DNA of 39,588 bases from IMG/VR virus record IMGVR_UViG_3300034072_000766, positions 1 to 39,588 of that record; one strand, 5' to 3'. Below, piece by piece: positions 7,813 to 14,397 of this stretch. The translations under genes and the position numbers were made by a program. The notes under the pieces were generated by a model. That model was not told the DNA's origin and ran no database searches. It saw only the letters and a list, made by a program, of their open reading frames with translations. How positions within the stretch are numbered: position 1 is the first letter of the stretch; every line of letters starts with the position of its first letter. This DNA comes from a virus.

Positions 7813-9980
7813 TGGCTAAGTTGAATTTCACGTTGCCTGCCATTCAGCAGGAACGCACGCCACTTGATGTTGCCCGCTCGTATATCGCAGCGGGCATTCA
7901 CGTTTTCCCATGCCGTGAAGTGGCAAGTGAAGGCGTTGACTATGCTACCGGCGAGATCATCGAATTCGCAGAAAAGGCGCCATATACGACATACGGCCTG
8001 AAAGACGCGACGAGATCAACCCGCATCATAGATATCTGGTTTGGCGAGCGTTACCCCGGCGCGGCCATCGGCGTTCCGACCGGCGAAAAGCTTGGCGCAT
8101 GGGTTCTTGACCTCGACAGGCACGGTGATCGTGACGGGCACACCTGGCTTGCCGAAATGGAGGCAAAACACGGGCCACTTCCCGAAACCGCACGCGCCAC
8201 GACAGCGAATGGCGGGACGCACATCTTCTTCAGGCACGTCGAGGGCGTTCGCAACCGCGCCGCGATAGCTCCTGGCGTCGATACGCGCGGTGAAGGCGGT
8301 TACATACTGTCTCCTGGCAGCGTTATGGAAGATGGACGCCGATATGCATGGGTTGACCACGAAGACGAGGATATACCGGAGTTTGCCGACGCGCCCGCAT
8401 GGCTGATTGACATGGTAATCACGAAAGCGCCTGCGCAGGTAGAAACAAAAAAGCGTGAGTACACATACCAGCCGGAAGCAAGCCCCGACGGCAAGGACAG
8501 GTATGCGGCGAAGGCATTCACGATGGAGCTTGAGCAGCTTGCGTCTATGCCGAAGGGAGAGCGCGGCCAGCAATTGTTCGCCAGCGCCTGCCGCATCGGA
8601 GAGCTGGTGGCTGGTGGCTGGATTTCGCGCAACGAAGCGGAGTCTGGTTTGCTGGATTCGGCGATATCAAACGGCCTTGTCGCAACCGATGGAGAACGCA
8701 AGTGCCTGGATAAAATCAAGAGAGGGCTCGACAAGACGGCCAACTCCCCGCGGCAGATACCGGATCGCGGATACGATAACGACAACACACCTGCGCCAGC
8801 GCCCGAAGTGATGTCTGCGTTTATCGAAAACACCAAGGCAAAGCAGAGTGCCAAGGCACAATCTACAGAAGACGCGCAGGCAGCAGAACCCGGCGTGACT
8901 ACAACACCTGCCGAGCCAAAGCAGCGCGGCCGCTTCGATGTCACGTGGTTCGACGAGATCGAGGAGGGAAAGCCGAAGGAAACCATTCTCAAGAACTGGC
9001 TTGGCGTTGGTGAATTCACAACTATATCCGGATTGCCCGGCACAGGAAAAAGCGTCGTGACAACCGATTTGGCATGTCACATCGCAGCGGGGATGCCCTG
9101 GCACGGACTGCCGGTTAGGCAGGGGCTTGTCGTGTACGTGGCGGCCGAGCGCAAGAAGCTTACCGAGCGCCGCATGATGGCTTTCCGCAAGCATCATGAC
9201 GTGCACAACGTACCGCTTCTGGTGGTTGGCGGGATGCTGGATTTTACCCGCGATGAGAAGGACGCGGAGGCAATTATCGGGCTCATCCGAGAGGCTGAAA
9301 CCATAACCGAGCAGAAGTGCGTATGGGTGATCATCGATACCCTGACACGTGTGTTCGGCGCTGGCGACCAGAATGCCAGCAAGGATATGGTGAAGTTTGT
9401 TCGATCCTGCGACCGCATCCTGACGGACACCGGCGCGCACGTCACGGCCATCCACCATAGCGCATGGAGCGGTGAACGAGGCAAAGGGGCCATCGATCTT
9501 GATGGGGCGGTGGATGCGTCATTCATGGTCAAAAAGGATGGCGCTAGGCATAAGCTTGTTTGCGACGGCACAAATGATGGCGAGGAAGGTGATGTGCTGG
9601 CATTCACCATGCAATCTGTCACTATTGGTCACAACGAAGATGGCGAGGCCACCACGGCGCCTGTTGTTGTTCCCGCTGGCACTGAAGCCAGGCTGACATC
9701 AGGGTCGCCTCTCAAGGGCTATCGGGGCGATGCGCTGAAAGCGCTTCACGATGCCATCGAAAAGCATGGCATCGTGCCTGACGGAGACGCATTCCCTGAT
9801 GGCGTCCTTGTGGTCGACGAACAGACGTGGCGAACCGAGTTCTACAACAGCCGAGACACCACCAATGCAGCGGGTGCGGAGACGGCCCGAAAACAGTTCC
9901 AAAGAGCCCCACGGCAGCTGGTAGAAAGCGAGCATGTCAACAATATAGGACTTTGGTACTGGCCAGCCGATGCAACCTGA
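7812..9980 (+). CDS. Primase-polymerase fused to RepA-like ATPase
   Basis: A 722-residue replication protein. The N-terminal AEP-type primase-polymerase domain (residues about 15-200) has LDLD as the catalytic acidic pair (about 98-101) and GGTHIFFR (about 134-141) carrying the conserved His. A variable linker is followed by a RecA/RepA-like hexameric ATPase: Walker A SGLPGTGKS near residue 405, Walker B-like VWVIIDTLTR and AIHHSAWSGERGKGAIDLDGAVD. The C-terminal 75 residues look like a winged-helix domain (ending NNIGLWYWPADAT). It should prime and unwind the phage origin. An array of 17 short repeats begins 36 bp downstream and is the likely target. Confidence 0.88.
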   Translation: MAKLNFTLPAIQQERTPLDVARSYIAAGIHVFPCREVASEGVDYATGEIIEFAEKAPYTTYGLKDATRSTRIIDIWFGERYPGAAIGVPTGEKLGAWVLDLDRHGDRDGHTWLAEMEAKHGPLPETARATTANGGTHIFFRHVEGVRNRAAIAPGVDTRGEGGYILSPGSVMEDGRRYAWVDHEDEDIPEFADAPAWLIDMVITKAPAQVETKKREYTYQPEASPDGKDRYAAKAFTMELEQLASMPKGERGQQLFASACRIGELVAGGWISRNEAESGLLDSAISNGLVATDGERKCLDKIKRGLDKTANSPRQIPDRGYDNDNTPAPAPEVMSAFIENTKAKQSAKAQSTEDAQAAEPGVTTTPAEPKQRGRFDVTWFDEIEEGKPKETILKNWLGVGEFTTISGLPGTGKSVVTTDLACHIAAGMPWHGLPVRQGLVVYVAAERKKLTERRMMAFRKHHDVHNVPLLVVGGMLDFTRDEKDAEAIIGLIREAETITEQKCVWVIIDTLTRVFGAGDQNASKDMVKFVRSCDRILTDTGAHVTAIHHSAWSGERGKGAIDLDGAVDASFMVKKDGARHKLVCDGTNDGEEGDVLAFTMQSVTIGHNEDGEATTAPVVVPAGTEARLTSGSPLKGYRGDALKALHDAIEKHGIVPDGDAFPDGVLVVDEQTWRTEFYNSRDTTNAAGAETARKQFQRAPRQLVESEHVNNIGLWYWPADAT

Positions 9981-10015
9981 TGAAATAAGGCAATTTTCCG
10001 CCTTATTTTGATTTT

Positions 10016-10355
10016 GTCCCGCTGTCCCGCTCTTGTCCCGGTTAAATTTCAATATCTTATCTAGTAGCGGGACAAAATGGCGGGACAAAATTACGCAACC
10101 ATAAAGTGCTACAACCTAGCGGGACAAAATCGTTTGCAAAAAGTGGTCTTGTCCCGCACTTTGTCCCGCTCATTTTTTAGGCAACGGGACAAAGCGGGAC
10201 AAAATCTGAAAAATCGACATAAGCAAAATCAATGACTTATAAGACTTTTTGTCCCGTTTGTCCCGCTTGTCCCGCTACTTGTCCCGGCGAACATCTAACG
10301 GGACAACATATACCCCCCTCTTAAGAGGGGGTATTTGTCCCGGTGTTTTGTCCCG
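10016..10355 (+). repeat. Origin-like array of 17 GTCCCG hexamers
   Basis: A 453-bp gene-free stretch holds 17 exact GTCCCG/CGGGAC copies, usually within TTGTCCCGC. Starts: 10016, 10024, 10035, 10151, 10163, 10251, 10260, 10269, 10281, 10337, 10350 (forward); 10068, 10081, 10120, 10185, 10195, 10299 (reverse). Spacing is irregular, with AT-rich DNA between. It sits directly downstream of the primase/RepA gene, as expected for a replication origin with iterons. Transcriptional autoregulation is an alternative role. Not a CRISPR: the units are too short, unevenly spaced and in both orientations. Confidence 0.7.
10314..10331. repeat. 18-bp palindrome in origin region
   Basis: CCCCCTCTTAAGAGGGGG is a perfect palindrome centred on TTAA, flanked by TA on both sides and lying between the 15th and 16th hexamers. 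A near-identical structure occurs in the inner element's repeat region at 13901-13917. It may extrude as a cruciform, bind a dimeric protein, or terminate transcription. Confidence 0.7.
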
Positions 10356-10433
10356 GAGATTTTTGGGGTGAGTTCTGGGACTGAAATTACCATTTAAAAA
10401 TATCCACCACACCCACCACCACAGGAGACCGTC

Positions 10434-10928
10434 ATGAACCGCAACGGGAAGACAAGCAAAAAACCCACCACCCAAACCACCAGCGTCAACGGCAAGCGCG
10501 TTGTCATCCGCACCAGCGCGACCGGCAAGGTTACCGTAGCTGACGCACCCATCAAGGAGAGCGAAGGGCAGGCGGCCCAGGTTCGTGCCCTGCGGTCGCT
10601 GCCGGAGTACGGTCGCCAGTTCCTGCTGGCTGGCGACATGAATTCCGCGAAGCGTGGCCCACGCGCCCAGGCTGACGCAATCGCTACCGGCATGACGCCG
10701 GGCGAGGCTGACCTGCGGATCTATATCAAGGGCGGCAAGCTGCGGATGATCGAGAACAAGGTCGGTAAGGGACGGCTGTCTACGGCGCAGGTTGAGCGCC
10801 ACGCGTCACTGGCGCGACTGGGGCATCCAGTCGAGGTGGTGCGGTTCACATCTACGGCAGAAGCGGCCAGCAAAGCCGTGGATCTGGTCAAAGGCTGGCT
10901 GGCGGACAACGACAACAGCAAGTCTTGA
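10434..10928 (+). CDS. VRR-NUC domain nuclease
   Basis: A 164-residue protein. A basic, Thr-rich N-terminal tail (residues 1-40) precedes a compact VRR-NUC domain: GMTPGEADLRIY with the catalytic Asp, then MIENKVGKGRLSTAQVERH with the E-x-K pair and downstream Gln, then LGHPVEVVRF. The family are PD-(D/E)xK-type nucleases, often phage Holliday-junction resolvases or replication-associated. AGGAG precedes ATG 10434. It ends with ADNDNSKS inside the next promoter. Its place just after the origin fits processing of replication intermediates. Confidence 0.85.
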   Translation: MNRNGKTSKKPTTQTTSVNGKRVVIRTSATGKVTVADAPIKESEGQAAQVRALRSLPEYGRQFLLAGDMNSAKRGPRAQADAIATGMTPGEADLRIYIKGGKLRMIENKVGKGRLSTAQVERHASLARLGHPVEVVRFTSTAEAASKAVDLVKGWLADNDNSKS

Positions 10929-10953
10929 CAAATTTGTGGAAATTGTCTATATT
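10925..10953 (+). promoter_or_regulatory. Strong sigma70-type promoter with operator
   Basis: TTGACA (10925-10930), a 17-nt spacer, then TATATT (10948-10953): near consensus. The palindrome ACAAATTTGT (10928-10937) overlaps the -35, as in the promoter at 16. It overlaps the last bases of the VRR-NUC gene and drives the 306-residue gene and possibly the tRNA. Confidence 0.7.
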
Positions 10954-10999
10954 ACAGCTGTGCGGATACCGACCGTGTAGCACCACAGGGGAGGCAGGA

Positions 11000-11920
11000 A
11001 TGGCCAGACATGGATCACTTGCGGAGCAGCTTTTTGCGTTGTCGAATAAAACTACGGCACCAAAGCCCAAAGCCCGCGTAGCTGCGAACGACAACAAACC
11101 GAGGATTCGGTCTGATCTTCCAGCGCTAAGGTGGCTTCAAGAGAACAGGCCAGATCTGGCGCCAGCAGTTGCTGATGCAATCCCAAGGCCGCCATCAAAC
11201 TGGTTCATTGAGGTGGAGCCAACACGGCAGGAGATTAGGCCCACCATTGGCGAGTTGATGAAGGCAAGCCAAGACGACGATGGAAATTTCCGCAAGCAAG
11301 AAGTTACCAACAAGGGCGTGCGACTTGGCAAGCTGATTTTCCGCAAGGGAATACTGGTAGAGTGGGGCGAAACGAAAAAAGGAAAGACACTCAAGCCAAC
11401 CGACAGGCCACGGACTACTCAAGACAAGTCGTCGACAGAGAGGCGACCGGACTTCTACTTAAGGACAAAGCCAACGACCAAGTCTCCGATGGATGCAGAT
11501 CATTATCATCGGCCACTATCAACGCAATCTGCCATACCTCCAATGTATGACCCGCTTACCGGTGTTGCTGAGGCAAGGAAGTTTCTTGAAGCCTTGGGGA
11601 TTGATGGAACGGTACCTGCAGAGGCCATCACTCATGCGGTTAAGGTGGGACGGCAGGTCGTGGCAGATGGAGCGGGATTTCTCGGCGGTGTATCAAGTCC
11701 GTCAGGTAATTCGTCAGAAGGCGCAGTTGCCTGGGAATCTCCAGAGGACCGCAAGAGCAACGCCAAGGATGTCCTTGACGAGGTGGCCGCCAGAGGAACA
11801 CTCAAGTCAATCGGCATGATGCTCGGATACAGCGAGGCTTATGCCCACATCGCAGGAAAGCATGCATTGGTGGAACTGGCGGAAACTCTGGATGCGATGA
11901 AAAAAAGCAAAAAAAATTAG
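11000..11920 (+). CDS. Unknown phage protein, 306 residues
   Basis: I do not recognise this protein. It starts MARHGSLAEQLFALSNK, then a basic low-complexity segment with AANDNKPRIRSDLP, a Trp/Pro-rich stretch, a long Lys/Arg/Thr-rich disordered middle (residues about 105-190) and a C-terminal helical domain (about 200-306) ending ETLDAMKKSKKN. It has no membrane segments. The C-terminal part contains TLKSIGMMLGYSEAYAHIAGKHAL, which could be a helix-turn-helix. GGAGGCAGGA precedes ATG 11000; the TTG at 10925 is the promoter -35. It is the last protein gene before the tRNA and could be a late regulator (inference). Confidence 0.7.
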   Translation: MARHGSLAEQLFALSNKTTAPKPKARVAANDNKPRIRSDLPALRWLQENRPDLAPAVADAIPRPPSNWFIEVEPTRQEIRPTIGELMKASQDDDGNFRKQEVTNKGVRLGKLIFRKGILVEWGETKKGKTLKPTDRPRTTQDKSSTERRPDFYLRTKPTTKSPMDADHYHRPLSTQSAIPPMYDPLTGVAEARKFLEALGIDGTVPAEAITHAVKVGRQVVADGAGFLGGVSSPSGNSSEGAVAWESPEDRKSNAKDVLDEVAARGTLKSIGMMLGYSEAYAHIAGKHALVELAETLDAMKKSKKN

Positions 11921-12155
11921 CAGACATATACACTCGAGCGGCCTCTTGTTGCGTACTCTTATGAAGGGGATAGGCAAACACCTATCCCCACTGAGACGCG
12001 ACTGAGGTCGCCCCGCCGTCATGCTGCATTCGGTGCAGCCGCTGAACGCAGCGGGTAACTATCCAAATGGCCGACCCAACCCACTGCTTGCAAGCTTGGC
12101 CCTGAATTGACAGGCGTGCACCACGGACGCGTGGTGCTTGGTCGGGATCCTTTAT
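11921..12155 (+). other. Non-coding stretch with stable hairpins
   Basis: No credible gene. Two perfect hairpins: 11966-11974 with 11981-11989 (GGGGATAGG/CCTATCCCC, loop CAAACA) and 12118-12125 with 12130-12137 (GCACCACG/CGTGGTGC, loop GACG), the latter 18 bp before the tRNA. Neither is followed by a T-run. It could be a structured leader for the tRNA or an unrecognised small RNA. Confidence 0.4.
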
Positions 12156-12232
12156 CGTGGAGTAGAGCAGCCCGGTAGATCGACAGCCTCATAAGCTGGA
12201 GGCCGTGAGTTCAAATCTCACCTCCGCAACCA
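12156..12232 (+). tRNA. tRNA-Met(CAU), initiator-like
   Basis: A 77-nt cloverleaf with encoded CCA. Acceptor CGTGGAG pairs with CTCCGCA, leaving C1 opposite A72 unpaired, the hallmark of bacterial initiator tRNA. The D arm is GAGC/GATC with A11:U24, the anticodon loop is CTCATAA, and the T arm is GTGAG TTCAAAT CTCAC. The anticodon stem is ACAGC/GCTGG, so the three consecutive G:C pairs usual in initiators are reduced to mixed pairs. The gene lies in the phage between early and late modules, just outside the inner element. Confidence 0.9.
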
Positions 12233-12249
12233 ATCCCATGCGCGTTCTC

Positions 12250-12268
12250 CTCCGCTTGCATGGTGATC
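12250..12268 (+). repeat. attL core, 19-bp direct repeat
   Basis: CTCCGCTTGCATGGTGATC is identical to 28831-28849, and the flanking bases differ at both ends. It lies 17 bp after the tRNA. GTCAATAAA occurs 16 bp inside it (12285-12293), and the same string lies 15 bp inside the right copy (28807-28815), as integrase arm sites would. Confidence 0.85.
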
Positions 12269-12305
12269 TAGAGTTGCCAATAAAGTCAATAAATACCAAT
12301 GACTT

Positions 12306-12328
12306 AGGCTCCGCAAGGGGCCTTTTTC
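12306..12328 (+). terminator. Rho-independent terminator
   Basis: AGGCTCC and GGGGCCT form a 7-bp stem (one G-T pair) around a GCAA tetraloop, followed by TTTTT. It lies 38 bp inside the element, downstream of the tRNA, and would stop outer-phage transcripts from entering the element. Confidence 0.85.
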
Positions 12329-12376
12329 ATGCGCTAAAAACGCTGTAAAAAAGCGTGAATGAAATCAACCGCTTGT

Positions 12377-12401
12377 CGGATGTTCTCGGATTTTAGCGGA
12401 T
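12377..12401 (+). promoter_or_regulatory. Three CGGAT repeats at 10-bp steps
   Basis: CGGAT at 12377, 12387 and 12397, exactly one helical turn apart, 36 bp upstream of the AlpA-like start and about 110 bp from the att core. Phased direct repeats of this kind are typical targets of small winged-helix excisionase/AlpA proteins. The binding protein is inferred. Confidence 0.5.
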
Positions 12402-12436
12402 ACTAGGCGCGACAAATGCGCAACAAGGAATGCAAC

Positions 12437-12640
12437 ATGGAACAGGATAAAGACCGGGCTGACCTGCTCTATGGCGTGCCCGAAATTGCAGAGTTTATGG
12501 GCAGGTCTACGGCAGCCGTATATCACCTAGCTCGCGCAACGGACTTCCCGAAATTCAAGCTTGGCGGCACGGTCTGCGCGCGTCGATCTAGTATCAACGC
12601 TTGGCTGGCTGACCTTGAAGCTAAGGCCCGCTGCGGATGA
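12437..12640 (+). CDS. AlpA/excisionase-like winged-helix regulator
   Basis: A 67-residue protein with a MerR/AlpA-type helix-turn-helix: LLYGVPEIAEFMGRSTAAVY (recognition region), ATDFPKFKLGGTVCARRSS (wing) and INAWLADLEA. This is the usual excisionase and satellite activator fold; in P4 and PICIs such proteins control integrase and early genes. ATG 12437 is preferred over 12416 because AAGGA precedes it at normal spacing. Its stop overlaps the Rep start (ATGA). The phased CGGAT repeats upstream are likely its own operator. Confidence 0.8.
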   Translation: MEQDKDRADLLYGVPEIAEFMGRSTAAVYHLARATDFPKFKLGGTVCARRSSINAWLADLEAKARCG

Positions 12641-13842
12641 AGGCGCGTAAGAAAGTTAGCCCGTTTGAACCGGGATGGAAGACGCCGGAGCCGTGTTTCG
12701 ATTTTCGAACGCACGGCTACTTCCCCCGAAGAGGCCGCAAGCAGTTCGTCATATCCGACCTGCTTGCCCTTGAGGAAATCAGCGTTGTCTATGGTGAGCC
12801 GGAGGCGGGCAAGGGCAATTTCGTTCTGAGCATGGCTTTAGCTGCTGCCAACGGCATGACTTGGTTCGGCAGGGATGCTGGTGTTCTTCGCGATGATGGC
12901 CTTTGGTGGCCCGCCGGCGTTCTGTACTTCGCTCTTGAGAGGGCGGCTCAAGTTGAGAGGCGCATCAACGCGTTCACCACCCACCACGGAATCATGTCTG
13001 ATATCCCTATCGCGGTCAGCGACGCAAAATTCGACATCCGCGAGGATAGGGCGGCCAGTATGATCGTGGAAACGGTCTATGAGGCGCATGATTGCTTTGA
13101 GTGCAGCAAGCTGCCGGGCGAGACCGACCGCCTGAGCGACTACCAGCCGGAAACCAACCTTGTCATCATCGACACCTTGGCCATGGCTCTTGCGGATGGA
13201 AACGACAGTGACCCAGGAGACCTTGGGCAAGCGATTAGGACATGCCACCGCATCAAGGATGAAACCGGCGCTCATGTATTGCTGGTTACGCACACCCCCA
13301 CAAGCGGCGATGCCCGAATTCGTGGTCATGGCAGCTTGAATGCAGCAATCGACTTGAGCATCCATGTTGACCAGAAGCGCGGCTCTCGGGTTGCATCCGT
13401 CAAAAAGAATAGTGATGGCGCAGAGAAGCCGAAGTTTTACTTCTCCCTGAAAAACATTCAGGAGCCGGTTATGTGGGACGACGAGGAAAGCGACTTTGTA
13501 ACTATCTCCCCCGCACCAATCCTTGTGGAGGAAGAGCCACCGAAGGCCAGTGATAAGCCGAAAGGCGAGGGCAAGCCGAAGGGACCATTACCAAGCAAAG
13601 GTGAGCAGCCCGTGCTGCATGCGCTGGCGGTATGCGCAGAACCGGTGGCCGAAGATGTTTGGCGTGCCGCATATGACGCTGCCAAGGATGAGGACATCAG
13701 CCCCGGCACCCACCGGACGCGGTTCTCTCGCGGTAAGGTCGCGCTAGTGGCAAAGGGCCTCATCAAGCAAGATGAGGCTGGCTTGTGGAGCGTTACAGTT
13801 TCACCGTTACAATCGGAAAACTGTAATTCTGAAATTCTGTAA
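12637..13842 (+). CDS. RepA-like AAA ATPase, satellite replication protein
   Basis: A 401-residue protein. A RepA/RecA-like ATPase domain (residues about 40-270) has a P-loop reading GEPEAGKGN (about 55-63), where the usual Ser/Thr after Lys is Gly, a Walker B-like NLVIIDTLAMAL (about 173-184) and VLLVTHTPTSG (about 213-223). A Lys/Pro/Gly-rich linker (about 295-325) leads to a C-terminal winged-helix-like domain. That domain (DVWRAAYDAAKDED through GLIKQDEAGLWSV) has the same layout as the end of the outer phage's primase/RepA protein. It lacks a primase domain. It probably binds the GTTACA repeats that begin in its own last codons. Confidence 0.8.
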   Translation: MKARKKVSPFEPGWKTPEPCFDFRTHGYFPRRGRKQFVISDLLALEEISVVYGEPEAGKGNFVLSMALAAANGMTWFGRDAGVLRDDGLWWPAGVLYFALERAAQVERRINAFTTHHGIMSDIPIAVSDAKFDIREDRAASMIVETVYEAHDCFECSKLPGETDRLSDYQPETNLVIIDTLAMALADGNDSDPGDLGQAIRTCHRIKDETGAHVLLVTHTPTSGDARIRGHGSLNAAIDLSIHVDQKRGSRVASVKKNSDGAEKPKFYFSLKNIQEPVMWDDEESDFVTISPAPILVEEEPPKASDKPKGEGKPKGPLPSKGEQPVLHALAVCAEPVAEDVWRAAYDAAKDEDISPGTHRTRFSRGKVALVAKGLIKQDEAGLWSVTVSPLQSENCNSEIL

Positions 13843-13929
13843 CGTCACGTTTTTCGACAGGTTTGGGCGCTCAGCCGTTACATCCGTCACATGTTACATA
13901 CCCCCTCTTTAGAGGGGTAGTAATGTAAC
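13792..13929 (+). repeat. Satellite origin-like GTTACA repeats and palindrome
   Basis: Six exact GTTACA/TGTAAC hexamers: forward at 13792, 13806, 13877, 13893; reverse at 13838 and 13924, plus looser copies. Near the right end, flanked by TA, is CCCCCTCTTTAGAGGGG (13901-13917), the counterpart of the outer phage's CCCCCTCTTAAGAGGGGG. It lies directly at and after the end of the RepA-like gene, so an origin or autoregulatory site is likely. Confidence 0.6.
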
Positions 13930-13976
13930 GTGTACGGCGTGACGCGCTTAGCCCTGTTTGCTTCATGGAGAGCAGC

Positions 13977-14249
13977 ATGGATTATGATGAAGTTTATGAT
14001 GCGGTGAAAAACGCATGTGATGATGCGTTGAAGCAGGAAGCTGATGACGCTGAAGTCCCCAAGAACGCATTTCCCATCAAGCCATTCAAGGCGGTGGATT
14101 TCTATGAAAGCCCTGTTGATGTCGTCGGCGTGGCACTAGTGGGGGCTGGCTTCGAATTCATTGTCATGAAGCGCGACCCTGCTGATGGCGATGCCATCTA
14201 TCTAAATCTCGAAAATCAGGTTTGGGACGCCCCTGAACCTTCACCGTAA
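13977..14249 (+). CDS. Hypothetical acidic protein
   Basis: A 90-residue, very acidic protein: DYDEVYDAVKNACDDALK, then EADDAEVPK, then a beta-rich part (VDVVGVALVGAGFEFIVMK). No family recognised. ATG 13977 has GGAGAG upstream; ATG 13965 is possible. It stands alone between the repeat region and the morphogenesis operon. The position would suit a regulator or DNA mimic, but nothing specific supports this. Confidence 0.5.
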   Translation: MDYDEVYDAVKNACDDALKQEADDAEVPKNAFPIKPFKAVDFYESPVDVVGVALVGAGFEFIVMKRDPADGDAIYLNLENQVWDAPEPSP

Positions 14250-14335
14250 TTCAGGGGTGGTGCCCTGATAGCCCGTGGCGCTCTTCTCCTCGCGCATCCG
14301 GGCGGCTGATCCGCTGGCAAGGCTGGCGTTGATCC

Positions 14336-14370
14336 CCCGCGCTCCCCGGTTTCGGCTGGGTGAGCGCGGG
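14336..14370 (+). other. 9-bp hairpin before the portal gene
   Basis: CCCGCGCTC (14336-14344) pairs perfectly with GAGCGCGGG (14362-14370), with a 17-nt loop and no T-run. It lies 27 bp before the portal start, in the only leader of the morphogenesis operon, so it could be a regulatory leader. Confidence 0.4.
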
Positions 14371-14397
14371 CGGTTAGCTCTCATGAAAAGGTACAAT

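Noticed and set aside
10016-10355. CRISPR array
   Set aside because: The repeated unit is about 6-9 bp, occurs in both orientations and has irregular spacing; there are no uniform spacers or cas genes.
10925-10999. Upstream TTG start for the 306-residue protein
   Set aside because: The TTG is the -35 box of a near-consensus promoter, and ATG 11000 has a strong ribosome site.
12156-12268. Classical integration into the tRNA 3' end
   Set aside because: The 19-bp core starts 17 bp after the CCA and shares nothing with the tRNA, so the tRNA is a neighbour and not the target.
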